64,000 nucleotides of DNA from Vallicoccus soli (lineage in GTDB: Bacteria; Actinomycetota; Actinomycetes; Motilibacterales; Motilibacteraceae), in the NCBI RefSeq assembly GCF_003594885.1, contig NZ_QZEZ01000001.1, forward strand, positions 620,001-684,000. The letters run 5' to 3'. Positions 56,589-64,000 of this stretch are shown here, piece by piece. How positions within the stretch are numbered: position 1 is the stretch's first letter; every line of letters begins with the position of its first letter. Position numbers and translations under genes: made by a program. Below the pieces are notes generated by a model. That model saw only the letters and a program-made list of their open reading frames with translations, was not told the DNA's origin and ran no database searches.

Positions 56589-57293
56589 ATGAGCGAGGAC
56601 GTCCCCGGCGCCGGGGCGACACCGCCGCGGCGCCCGCCGCTGCGCATCTCCGACCGCGACCGGGAGGTCGTGGCCGACGCGCTGCGCGAGGCGTACGCCG
56701 AGGGCCGGCTGACCTACGAGGAGCACGACGAGCGGCTCGGCCGGGTGTGGCAGGCGCGCACCGCCGCCGACCTCGAGCCGCTCGTCGAGGACCTGCCCGT
56801 GGGCGGCGGCGTCGTGCCGCGCGACGACGGCGCCGGGCCGTCGCGCGGTGCCGCGGCCGGGCCGGGGCTGCCGGTCCCGCCGCCGCCCCCCGCCGCGCAG
56901 CCCGGGGGCCACGGGATGCACGGGGTGCACGGGCTGCCCGCCCTGCCCGGCGGCTCCGGCCTGGCGCTGCTCTCGGAGTCCACGGTCCGCCCGCCGGCGG
57001 GCAGCCGGGAGGCGGCCGGCGCGGCCGTGCTCGGCAACCTCAAGGTCGACCTGCGCGACGCCCTCGGCGAGGGCGCCACGGGCACCTTCCGGCTCACCGT
57101 CAACGCCCTGCTGGGCAGCGCGGAGGTCGTCGTGCCGCTGGGCGTCGAGGTGCGCGTGGGCGGGACCGCCGTGGCCGGGTCGCGGCAGCTGCACGGCCCC
57201 ACCGGCGGCCGGCCCGGCGGCCCGGTGCTCGTCGTCGACGGCGTGGCGCTGCTCGGCAGCGTGGACGTGCGCCGGGTGCGCGCGGAGGACTGA
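56589..57293 (+). CDS. DUF1707 protein with LiaF-like C-terminal domain
   Basis: Protein of 234 residues. A DUF1707 (SHOCT-like) helical domain lies at about 18-72: LRISDRDREVVADALREAYA, then EGRLTYEEHDERL. A Gly/Pro/His-rich linker follows, then a beta-helical domain (about 130-230) like the cell-wall-active antibiotic response (LiaF/YvqF) domain with VLGNLKVDL and LLGSAEVVVPLGVEV. The role is probably envelope-stress sensing. No membrane helix is present, which is unusual for the family. The small gap after the glucosidase may allow co-transcription. Confidence 0.82.
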   Translation: MSEDVPGAGATPPRRPPLRISDRDREVVADALREAYAEGRLTYEEHDERLGRVWQARTAADLEPLVEDLPVGGGVVPRDDGAGPSRGAAAGPGLPVPPPPPAAQPGGHGMHGVHGLPALPGGSGLALLSESTVRPPAGSREAAGAAVLGNLKVDLRDALGEGATGTFRLTVNALLGSAEVVVPLGVEVRVGGTAVAGSRQLHGPTGGRPGGPVLVVDGVALLGSVDVRRVRAED

Positions 57294-57332
57294 GCCGGTC
57301 CCGGTCCCGGGGCCCCGGCCCGGGCAGGGGGG

Positions 57333-58265
57333 TCAGGCGCCGCCCGCCCGGCGGGCCGCGACCTCCTCGCGGGTCGGTGGGTCGGCGCCCGGGCGGGCGA
57401 CGGTCATCGCCGCGACGAGGGCGGCCTCGTCGAGCAGCGCGGTGAGCGCCTCCGGGTCGAGGGCGCGCAGGCGCTCGGCGGCCGCCGGCCCGAGCAGCTC
57501 GCGCCGGTGCAGCCCGTCGAGCAGCCCGGCCATGAACGCGTCGCCGGCGCCGACCGTGTCGACGACGTCGACCCGCACCGCCGGGCGCTGCACCACCCCG
57601 CTCGCCGCGACCGCCCAGGGGCCGTCGGCCCCGCGGGTCACGACGACCAGCGCCGGTCCGAGGCCGAGCCAGCCCGTGGCCACCGCGTCGTACGGCTCGC
57701 CCGGGCGCAGCCACGCGAGGTCCTCGTCGCTGACCTTCACCACGTCGCTCTGCGCGACGAGCGCCTCGACCTGCTCGCGCGCCCGCTCCGGCGCGCCCAT
57801 GAGGGCCGGGCGTGCGTTGGGGTCGTACGACACCGTCGCCCGCCCGCGCGCGGCCGCGACCATGCGGCGCACCGCCGCGGCGCCGGGCTCGAGCGTCGCG
57901 CCGATCGAGCCGGTGTGCAGGCAGGTGGTGCCGTCGGCCAGGCCGGGGGTGCCGTCGCCGAGGTCCCAGGCGAGCGAGAAGTCGTACGAGGCCGTGCCGT
58001 CGGCGTCGAGGGTCGCCGCGGCCACGCTCGTGGCCGGCGCGCCCGTCGTGCCGGGGCCGAGGCGCACGCCGTTGCCCCGCAGGTGCGCGTCGACGAGGGC
58101 GCCGTGCGCGTCGTCGGCGTAGCGCGTCACCAGCTCCACCGGGCAGCCGAGCCGGGCCAGGCCCACCGCGACGTTGGCGGGGCTGCCGCCGGGGTGCGCC
58201 ACCTCGGTGCCGTCGGTGCGCCGGACCAGGTCGACGAGCGCCTCGCCGACGACGGTCACCGTCAT
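57333..58265 (-). CDS. PfkB-family carbohydrate kinase
   Basis: Ribokinase-fold sugar kinase of 310 residues. The N-terminal [16 protein letters not shown] is PfkB signature 1 and [14 protein letters not shown] is signature 2 with the catalytic Asp. Fructokinase is the most common activity for this type, but the substrate is not determined. Its ATG overlaps the glpX stop (ATGA), tying a sugar kinase to fructose-1,6-bisphosphatase. A fructose or sugar-phosphate role is thus reasonable. No regulator adjoins it. Confidence 0.9.
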   Translation of the reverse strand: MTVTVVGEALVDLVRRTDGTEVAHPGGSPANVAVGLARLGCPVELVTRYADDAHGALVDAHLRGNGVRLGPGTTGAPATSVAAATLDADGTASYDFSLAWDLGDGTPGLADGTTCLHTGSIGATLEPGAAAVRRMVAAARGRATVSYDPNARPALMGAPERAREQVEALVAQSDVVKVSDEDLAWLRPGEPYDAVATGWLGLGPALVVVTRGADGPWAVAASGVVQRPAVRVDVVDTVGAGDAFMAGLLDGLHRRELLGPAAAERLRALDPEALTALLDEAALVAAMTVARPGADPPTREEVAARRAGGA

Positions 58266-59296
58266 CGGGCGTGCTCGAAGTCGATAGCGGAGTACGCGCG
58301 CAGCTTGCTCAGCGCGTGCTCGGACCGGATGGTGCGGATGGTGCCGCTCTTGGAGCGCATGACGATGGACTCCGTGACGGCCGAGCCGCCGCGGTAGCGC
58401 ACCCCGTCGAGCAGCTCGCCGTCGGTGATGCCGGTGGCGACGAAGAAGACGTTGTCGCTGCGGACCAGGTCGTCGGTGTGCAGCACGCGGTCGAGGTCGT
58501 GCCCCGCGTCGAGCGCCTTGCGGCGCTCGTCGTCGTCGCGCGGCCACAGCCGGCCCTGGATCGTGCCGCCGAGGCACTTCACGGCGCAGGCGGTGATGAC
58601 GCCCTCGGGCGTGCCGCCGACGCCGAGGAGCAGGTCCACGCCGGTGCCGTCGCGGGCGGCGAGGATCGCGCCGGCGACGTCGCCGTCGCTGATGAACTTG
58701 ATGCGCGCCCCGGTCGCGCGCACCTCCTCGACGAGGTCCCGGTGCCGCGGCCGGTCGAGCACGCACACCGTGACGTCGTCGGGCGCCTCGCCCAGCGCGT
58801 CGGCGACGCGGCGGATGTTCTCCGCGGCGGGCTCGCGGATGTCGACCACGCCCGCGGCGGCCGGGCCGGTGACGAGCTTCTCCATGTAGAACACGGCCGA
58901 GGGGTCGTACATCGACCCGCGCTCGGCCACCGCCATGACGCTGATGGCGTCGGGCATCCCCTTGGCGGTCAGCGTGGTGCCGTCGATGGGGTCGACGGCC
59001 ACGTCGCAGTCCGGGCCGCGCCCGTCGCCGACGCGCTCGCCGTTGAAGAGCATCGGCGCGTCGTCCTTCTCACCCTCGCCGATGACGACGACGCCGGCCA
59101 TGGAGACGGTGGTGATGAGCTGGCGCATCGCGTTGACCGCCGCGCCGTCGGCGCCGTTCTTGTCGCCGCGGCCGACCCAGCGCCCGCCGGCCATGGCCGC
59201 GGCCTCGGTGACGCGCACGAGCTCGAGCGCGAGGTTGCGGTCCGGCGCCTCCCGCCCCACCTTGAGCTCCGTCGGCAGGTCGGTGGCGTCGCTCAT
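58262..59296 (-). CDS. glpX: Class II fructose-1,6-bisphosphatase
   Basis: GlpX, 344 residues, dephosphorylates fructose 1,6-bisphosphate in gluconeogenesis. Family features include [16 protein letters not shown], the metal-binding [27 protein letters not shown] and the late [17 protein letters not shown]. The ATG is preceded by GAAAGGA. It corresponds to Rv1099c next to the DUF4245 gene, here divergent with 145 bases between. In Mycobacterium GlpX is the main, essential-for-virulence FBPase; a similar central role is likely here. Confidence 0.97.
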   Translation of the reverse strand: MSDATDLPTELKVGREAPDRNLALELVRVTEAAAMAGGRWVGRGDKNGADGAAVNAMRQLITTVSMAGVVVIGEGEKDDAPMLFNGERVGDGRGPDCDVAVDPIDGTTLTAKGMPDAISVMAVAERGSMYDPSAVFYMEKLVTGPAAAGVVDIREPAAENIRRVADALGEAPDDVTVCVLDRPRHRDLVEEVRATGARIKFISDGDVAGAILAARDGTGVDLLLGVGGTPEGVITACAVKCLGGTIQGRLWPRDDDERRKALDAGHDLDRVLHTDDLVRSDNVFFVATGITDGELLDGVRYRGGSAVTESIVMRSKSGTIRTIRSEHALSKLRAYSAIDFEHAR

Positions 59297-59441
59297 GCAG
59301 GTCCTTTCGGGCCGGGGCGGGGGCCGGCGGCACCCCGCTGCTCGAGTTCCCCGGGATCGTAGCGAGCACCCCCGCCAGGTTCGCGCCCGTGCGCGCGATC
59401 GGCGACCATGGGCTGGTGCGACCCCGACCCCTCCCTCGGCG

Positions 59442-60083
59442 ATGAGCGAGCCCGGCGGCCCGGCCGCCCCCGTCGACCCGGCCGGCGGGCCGGCCCCGCG
59501 GGCGGGCGCGCCCGGGGGGGGTGCCACCGCGGCCCGCGCCCCGCAGCGCCGGGTCCGCGGCGGTGGCACGGTCGGCGACATGGTGCGCTCGCTCGCGCTC
59601 ATCCTCGGCATCGTCGCCGTCGTGCTCGTGCTCGTGCCCCGCCCGAGCGGGGAGACCGTGCGCACCGTCGACTGGCGCCCCGTGGCGCAGCAGGCGGCGG
59701 GGTCGGCGACGTACGACGTCCTCGTCCCCGCGGGCCTGCCCGAGGACTGGCGCTCGACGAGCGCCCGGGTGGACCGCGCCCCCGGCGAGGGCGGCAGCGT
59801 CGCCTGGACGATCGGGTTCGTCACGCCGGAGGACGACTACGCCGCGACCGGGCAGTCCGACGGCGACGCGGCGGTCTTCGTCGAGGACCTGACCAAGCAG
59901 GGCGCCGCGACGGGCACGGTCGAGGTCGGCGGCGCGACGTGGGAGCGCCGCGAGCGCGACCTCGCCGGCGAGCCGCGCCGCTCGCTGGTGCGCGAGCTCG
60001 ACGGCTCGACCGTGCTCGTCACCGGCACCGCCTCCTGGGCCGAGCTCGAGGTCCTCGCCGGGTCGCTGCGCCCGCAGGCCTGA
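59442..60083 (+). CDS. DUF4245 membrane protein
   Basis: Single-pass membrane protein of 213 residues. A disordered Pro/Gly/Ala N-terminus (about 1-42) precedes one transmembrane segment at about 48-66 ([17 protein letters not shown]) and an exposed alpha/beta domain. That domain has the DUF4245 features [36 protein letters not shown] and the C-terminal [14 protein letters not shown]. It is conserved in actinobacteria (Rv1100 type), and its function is unknown. The ATG lacks a strong ribosome site. The exported domain faces the cell wall. Confidence 0.88.
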   Translation: MSEPGGPAAPVDPAGGPAPRAGAPGGGATAARAPQRRVRGGGTVGDMVRSLALILGIVAVVLVLVPRPSGETVRTVDWRPVAQQAAGSATYDVLVPAGLPEDWRSTSARVDRAPGEGGSVAWTIGFVTPEDDYAATGQSDGDAAVFVEDLTKQGAATGTVEVGGATWERRERDLAGEPRRSLVRELDGSTVLVTGTASWAELEVLAGSLRPQA

Positions 60084-60086
60084 GCG

Positions 60087-60132
60087 GGCCCGCGGCGCCG
60101 CGGGCCGCCGTACGGCGCCCGGCCCGGGCGCC
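60087..60132. terminator. Double hairpin between DUF4245 gene and xseB
   Basis: A perfect 20-base palindrome with arms GGCCCGCGGC and GCCGCGGGCC (60087-60106) is followed by GGCGCCCG-GCC-CGGGCGCC (60114-60132). Together they separate convergent genes. Confidence 0.65.
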
Positions 60133-60146
60133 CTCGGCGCCTCGGC

Positions 60147-60461
60147 TCAGGCGTCCTCGGCGCCCCGGGGCCCGGTGCCGTCGGCGTCGTCGTCCGCCGG
60201 CGCGCCGTCGGTGCGGGCCCGGGCCGCGTCGAGGCGCTCGCGCGCCCCGTCGAGCCAGGCCTGGCAGGTGCGGGCCAGCTCCTCGCCCCGCTCCCAGAGG
60301 GCCAGCGACTCCTCCAGCGTCGTCCCGCCGGCCTCGAGCCGGCGCACGACCTCGGCGAGCTCGTCGCGCGCCCGCTCGTAGCCGAGCGGGCCCTGCTGCC
60401 CCTGCTGCCCCTGCTGGCCCTGCCCCTGCTGCCCCTGCTGCGCGTCGGCCCCCTGCGTCAC
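60147..60461 (-). CDS. xseB: Exodeoxyribonuclease VII small subunit
   Basis: XseB, 104 residues, forms exonuclease VII with XseA. The conserved core [20 protein letters not shown], then [22 protein letters not shown], is complete at about 26-72. In front of it is a Gln/Gly repeat ([17 protein letters not shown], about 8-24) encoded by CTG/CCC-rich tandem repeats at 60391-60440, and behind it an acidic disordered tail. The core should still work; the repeat is strain-variable DNA in appearance. The start is GTG. It lies 76 bases after xseA on the same strand. Confidence 0.93.
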   Translation of the reverse strand: MTQGADAQQGQQGQGQQGQQGQQGPLGYERARDELAEVVRRLEAGGTTLEESLALWERGEELARTCQAWLDGARERLDAARARTDGAPADDDADGTGPRGAEDA

Positions 60462-60537
60462 GCGGCCACCCTACGGACCGGCCCGGTCGCGACCGCGGGG
60501 CCGACCCCCGCGCCGGGCGCTGACGCCGGGCCCGCGC

Positions 60538-61770
60538 TCAGCCCCGGCGCGCCACGGCCGCGAGGTCGCCGCCGGCGAGGCGCAGCCGCAGCGGCGCACC
60601 GTCCGCGGCGTCCTGCGGCCGGCGCAGGACGCTGCCGTCGGCGGCCTGCACGACGGCGTACCCGCGCTCGAGCGTCGCCAGCGGGGACAGCGCCCGGACC
60701 CGCGCACGGGTGTGCGCGAGGTCGTCGACCGCGGCGTCGAGCCGGGCCGCGGTGCAGCGGCGCGCGCGGTCGCGCAGGGCGAGCACCTGCTCCTCGCGCC
60801 GGTCGAGCCCGCTGGCCGGGTCGGCGAGCACCGGTCGCGAGCGCAGGGCGTCGAGCCGCGCCCGCTCCCGCTCGAGCCCGCCGACGACGGCCCGCAGCAG
60901 CCGCTCCCGGGCGTGCTCCACGCGGGCCCGCTCCTCGCGCACGTCCGGCACCACCCGCTTCGCCGCGTCGGTGGGCGTGGACGCGCGCGCGTCGGCGACG
61001 AGGTCGAGCAGCGGGGTGTCGACCTCGTGGCCGATCGCGGAGACCACGGGCGTGCGGCAGGCCGCCACGGCGCGCACCAGCGCCTCGTTGCTGAACGGCA
61101 GCAGGTCCTCCAGCGAGCCGCCCCCGCGGGTCACGACGATGACGTCGACCTCGTCGTGCCCGTCGAGCTCGGCCAGCGCCCGGCCCACCTCGGTCACGGC
61201 GTTCACGCCCTGCACCGCCACCTCGCGGACCTCGAACCGCACGGACGGCCAGCGCCGCCGCGCGTTCTCGACGACGTCGCGCTCGGCCGCCGAGGCGCGC
61301 CCGCAGACCAGGCCGACCCGGCGCGGCAGGAACGGCAGCGTGCGCTTGCGGGCGGGCTCGAACAGGCCCTCCTGGGTCAGCACGCGCTTGAGCTGCTCGA
61401 GCCGGGCGAGGAGCTGGCCGACCCCCACCGGGCGCACCTCGTCGGCGGCGAGCGACAGCGTGCCGCGGCCCATCCAGTAGCTCGGCCGGGCGTGCACCAC
61501 GACCGTCGCGCCGTCCAGCAGCGGCGCCCCCAGGGCGTCGAGCACGCGCGGCGGGCAGGTCACCGTCATCGACACGTCCGCGGCCGGGTCGCGCAGGGTG
61601 AGGAAGACGGTGCCCGCGCCCGGGCGGCGGCTCACCTGCGTCACCTGCCCCTCGACCCAGACGTCGCCGAGCCGGGAGACCCACTGCAGGATCTTCTGCG
61701 ACACCGTGCGCACCGGCCAGGGCGCCTCGGGGGAGGAGGGCGGCCGCGGCGCCGCCGCGGGAGCGCTCAT
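60538..61770 (-). CDS. xseA: Exodeoxyribonuclease VII large subunit
   Basis: XseA, 410 residues, single-strand DNA exonuclease. The N-terminal OB-fold (about 20-115) has [25 protein letters not shown]. The catalytic domain has [41 protein letters not shown] and [17 protein letters not shown], all invariant in the family. A long coiled-coil region and the C-terminal LERGYAVVQ motif finish the protein. It is divergent from ispH, as in Rv1108c/Rv1110. Confidence 0.97.
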   Translation of the reverse strand: MSAPAAAPRPPSSPEAPWPVRTVSQKILQWVSRLGDVWVEGQVTQVSRRPGAGTVFLTLRDPAADVSMTVTCPPRVLDALGAPLLDGATVVVHARPSYWMGRGTLSLAADEVRPVGVGQLLARLEQLKRVLTQEGLFEPARKRTLPFLPRRVGLVCGRASAAERDVVENARRRWPSVRFEVREVAVQGVNAVTEVGRALAELDGHDEVDVIVVTRGGGSLEDLLPFSNEALVRAVAACRTPVVSAIGHEVDTPLLDLVADARASTPTDAAKRVVPDVREERARVEHARERLLRAVVGGLERERARLDALRSRPVLADPASGLDRREEQVLALRDRARRCTAARLDAAVDDLAHTRARVRALSPLATLERGYAVVQAADGSVLRRPQDAADGAPLRLRLAGGDLAAVARRG

Positions 61771-61873
61771 GCGCCCGAGGCTAGCCGGGCCCGCCGCGCC
61801 GGCCGGCCCCGCGTGACCCCGGTCACCGCGCGCGGCCGGGTACCGGGGCTGCCCCGCACCTACCATGGGGGGC

Positions 61874-62905
61874 ATGACGACGAGCGCCACGACCAGCGCC
61901 CCGACGCCCGCCACCACCGGGCGGCGCGTCCTGCTCGCGGCGCCCCGCGGCTACTGCGCCGGGGTCGACCGCGCCGTCGTGACGGTCGAGAAGGCGCTCG
62001 AGCTGCACGGCGCGCCGGTCTACGTGCGCAAGCAGATCGTCCACAACCGCCACGTCGTCGAGACGCTCGAGGCGCGCGGCGCGGTGTTCGTCGACGAGAC
62101 CGACGAGGTGCCCGAGGGCGCGCTCGTCATCTTCTCGGCGCACGGCGTGGCCCCGGTGGTGCACGACGAGGCGCGCAGCCGCGGCCTGCGCACCATCGAC
62201 GCGACCTGCCCGCTGGTGACGAAGGTGCACCACGAGGCGCGGCGCTTCGCCGCCGAGGACGTCGACATCCTGCTCATCGGCCACGAGGGCCACGAGGAGG
62301 TCATCGGCACCAGCGGCGAGGCGCCCGAGCACATCCACCTCGTCGACGGCCCCGACGACGTGCCGAACGTGCAGGTGCGCGACCCCGAGCGCGTCGCCTG
62401 GCTGTCGCAGACCACCCTCAGCGTCGACGAGACGATGGAGACGGTGCGCCGGCTGCGCGAGCGCTTCCCCGCGCTGCAGGACCCGCCCAGCGACGACATC
62501 TGCTACGCGACCCAGAACCGGCAGGTCGCCGTCAAGGACATCGCCGCGCAGAGCGACCTCGTCATCGTCGTCGGCTCGGGCAACTCCTCGAACTCCGTGC
62601 GGCTCGTCGAGGTCGCCCTCGAGGCGGGCGCCGGGGCGTCGTACCGGGTGGACAAGGCCTCGGAGATCGACCCGGCCACGCTCGAGGGCGTGCGGACCGT
62701 GGGCGTCACGAGCGGCGCCTCGGTGCCGGAGGTCCTCGTGCGCGGCGTGCTCGAGCTGCTCGCCGAGCACGGCTTCGGCCAGGTCGAGGAGGTCGTGTCG
62801 GCGAAGGAGAGCCTGCTCTTCGCCCTGCCCCCGGAGCTGCGCCGCGACCTGCGCGCCGCCGGCGCCGCGTCCGGGCGCGCCGCCGAGCCCGCCCCCACCG
62901 CCTGA
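61874..62905 (+). CDS. ispH: 4-hydroxy-3-methylbut-2-enyl diphosphate reductase
   Basis: IspH (LytB), 343 residues, last enzyme of the non-mevalonate isoprenoid pathway, producing IPP and DMAPP. The three cysteines that bind the iron-sulfur cluster are C28 (RGYCAGV), C112 (DATCPLV) and C210 ([11 protein letters not shown]). The conserved His residues in VHNRHVV, SAHGV and IGHEGHEEV are present. ATG at 61874 (preceded by GGGGGG) is chosen over ATG 61865, which would add MGG. Its product feeds the cis-prenyltransferase encoded at 44.2 kb. Confidence 0.97.
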   Translation: MTTSATTSAPTPATTGRRVLLAAPRGYCAGVDRAVVTVEKALELHGAPVYVRKQIVHNRHVVETLEARGAVFVDETDEVPEGALVIFSAHGVAPVVHDEARSRGLRTIDATCPLVTKVHHEARRFAAEDVDILLIGHEGHEEVIGTSGEAPEHIHLVDGPDDVPNVQVRDPERVAWLSQTTLSVDETMETVRRLRERFPALQDPPSDDICYATQNRQVAVKDIAAQSDLVIVVGSGNSSNSVRLVEVALEAGAGASYRVDKASEIDPATLEGVRTVGVTSGASVPEVLVRGVLELLAEHGFGQVEEVVSAKESLLFALPPELRRDLRAAGAASGRAAEPAPTA

Positions 62906-62974
62906 GCGCACGCCGTGCCGCCGCGGCCGGTGCCGTGGCGAGCGGCCCCTGGCCCCCGCGTACCCTGCACGAGC

Positions 62975-63280
62975 ATGACCCACTGGGGCGGGACGGGGCG
63001 GTACGTCGAGGGCGAGCGCGTCTTCGCGCCGCCGGCGGGCACGTTCGACGCGGACTGGGCCGCGGCGCTGGCCCGCGAGCGCCTCGGCGCCGCGGCGCCC
63101 CCGCAGGAGGACCTCGTCGCCGCGGCGGGCACGGCCTGGCGGGCGCTGCGCGCGGGTGCCGACGAGGGCTCGCTCGCCCCGCTCCTGCAGCGCGAGCACC
63201 GGCTCACCGCCGAGGCGGCGTCCGCGGTCCTGCGCAGCGTCCGGGACTACGTCGCGGCCTACGGCGCCGCCCCCGCCTGA
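62975..63280 (+). CDS. Small protein of unknown function
   Basis: Protein of 101 residues starting MTHWGGTGRYVEGERVF. It is rich in Ala, Glu and Arg and probably all-helical after residue 25 (FDADWAAALARERLG, LTAEAASAVLRSVRDYVA). No domain, signal or membrane segment is recognised. Codon pattern (strong third-position G/C) and the compact fit between ispH and the converging rmuC support a real gene. The start is the ATG at 62975; earlier in-frame codons lie within low-complexity sequence. Confidence 0.6.
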   Translation: MTHWGGTGRYVEGERVFAPPAGTFDADWAAALARERLGAAAPPQEDLVAAAGTAWRALRAGADEGSLAPLLQREHRLTAEAASAVLRSVRDYVAAYGAAPA

Positions 63281-63332
63281 CCGGGCGCCCCCCGCCCGCG
63301 CGTGGCCGCCCGGGCCCGGCCCCCGGTGGCCC

Positions 63333-64000
63333 TCACGGCTCGCCGACCACCCGCAGGCGCGCCTGCTCCGCCCCGTCGAGCAGCTCCGGCGCGGTGAGCG
63401 GGCGGGGCACCTCCTCCACCGGCGCCGGCTCGGCGAGGTCGCGGTCGGTGACCCGCAGCTCGGCCAGGCGCCGCGCCGGGCGCAGGACGCTGCGCTCGAG
63501 CGAGCCGACCGCCGCGTTGTAGTCCTCGACGGAGCGGCGCAGCGAGCGCCCGAGCTTGTCGACGTGCCCGCCGAGGGTGCCGAGCCGCTGGTAGAGCTCC
63601 TGCCCCAGCTCGAACACCTCCCGCGCGTTGTCGGTGAGCGCCTGCTGCTGCCACGCGTACGCCACCGTGCGCAGCATCGCGACGAGCGTCGTCGGGGTCG
63701 CGATGACGACCCGGCGGGCCATCGCGTGCTCGAGCAGGGCCGGGTCCTGCTCGAGGGCCGGGGCCAGGAACGCCTCTCCGGGGACGAAGAGGACGACGAG
63801 CTCGGGGGTCGGTCGGAAGGCCGCCCAGTACTCCTTGTCGGCGAGCCCGTCGACGTGCGCGCGCAGGTGCCGCGCGTGGGCGGCGAGCCGCTCGGCCCGC
63901 AGCGCGTCGTCGCGGGCCTCGGCCGCCTGCAGGAAGGCGGCCAGCGAGACCTTCGCGTCGACGACGACGCTGCGCCCGCCGGCGAGCCGTACGACGAGGT
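63333..64000 (-). CDS. rmuC: DNA recombination protein RmuC, N-terminus beyond the window
   Basis: The 222 visible residues are the C-terminal part of RmuC, a nuclease-like protein that limits inversions at short inverted repeats. Diagnostic segments are VVVDAKVSLAAF, HVDGLADKEYW, PELVVLFVPGEAFLAPAL and ATPTTLVAMLRTVAYAWQQ, followed by a helical tail. The PD-(D/E)xK-like VVVDAKV strand is intact. The start codon and N-terminal coiled coil are outside the window. Confidence 0.92.
   Translation of the reverse strand, partial: LVVRLAGGRSVVVDAKVSLAAFLQAAEARDDALRAERLAAHARHLRAHVDGLADKEYWAAFRPTPELVVLFVPGEAFLAPALEQDPALLEHAMARRVVIATPTTLVAMLRTVAYAWQQQALTDNAREVFELGQELYQRLGTLGGHVDKLGRSLRRSVEDYNAAVGSLERSVLRPARRLAELRVTDRDLAEPAPVEEVPRPLTAPELLDGAEQARLRVVGEP

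Overview
This is a very GC-rich window (well over 70% G+C, many GTG starts, four-base GTGA/ATGA gene overlaps) from an actinobacterium. A mycothiol S-conjugate amidase (mca), an actinobacterial cis-prenyltransferase, an LpqY-SugABC-type importer and a gene order shared with mycobacteria (greA, DUF4307, mca, small membrane protein, then DUF255 thioredoxin, hemolysin III, cis-prenyltransferase, PIN-PhoH, fumC, glpX, DUF4245, xseA/xseB, ispH; compare Rv1080c to Rv1110) all point to this class. The genus cannot be fixed by reading. No rRNA, tRNA, CRISPR array, insertion sequence or prophage gene was seen.

Layout. 1-2.9 kb: AAA+ ATPase and VWA partner, with the VWA gene cut by the edge. 3-9.1 kb: secreted matrixin-like protease, threonine ammonia-lyase, DrrAB-type drug exporter, a HATPase regulator and greA. 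9.2-11 kb: DUF4307, mca and a small membrane protein. 11-13.6 kb: a catalase-fold-like protein, a zinc alcohol dehydrogenase and its coupled membrane-anchored partner. 13.6-13.94 kb: three tandem hairpin repeats. 13.9-26.1 kb: FtsH paralogue, secreted subtilase, phosphoketolase, OmpA-like lipoprotein, SGNH esterase fused to a DUF1080 domain, and a macro-like/SIR2 protein.

26.2-37.2 kb is the most coherent block, a peptidoglycan amino-sugar salvage locus. Three exported hydrolases (GH3 NagZ, GH171 NamZ and a beta-lactamase-fold amidase) are followed by the regulator murR, the etherase murQ, an ABC importer without its own ATPase, and a BadF-type amino-sugar kinase. It resembles the Bacillus subtilis murQ-murR-murP-amiE-nagZ-namZ cluster with the PTS permease replaced by an ABC importer plus a kinase. 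murQ appears to be leaderless behind a perfect inverted repeat overlapping its -10 box, which suggests MurR control.

37.3-47.6 kb: a six-domain cyclic-di-GMP protein (GAF-GAF-GGDEF-EAL-GAF-GGDEF), a DUF255 thioredoxin-fold protein, a ribbon-helix-helix-like protein with an operator-like palindrome, hemolysin III, cis-prenyltransferase, PIN-PhoH and a secreted transglycosylase-like protein. 47.6-50 kb: fumC and a PRC-barrel stress protein. 50.3-56.6 kb: lpqY-sugA-sugB-sugC plus a GH13 glucosidase, a trehalose/alpha-glucoside uptake operon whose ATPase could also serve the amino-sugar importer. 56.6-64 kb: DUF1707 membrane-stress protein, sugar kinase, glpX, DUF4245, exonuclease VII subunits, ispH, a small unknown gene and the 3' part of rmuC.

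Gene calls rest on reading translated sequence and recognising family motifs; nothing was searched. Promoters, operators and terminators are pattern calls from the bases alone.
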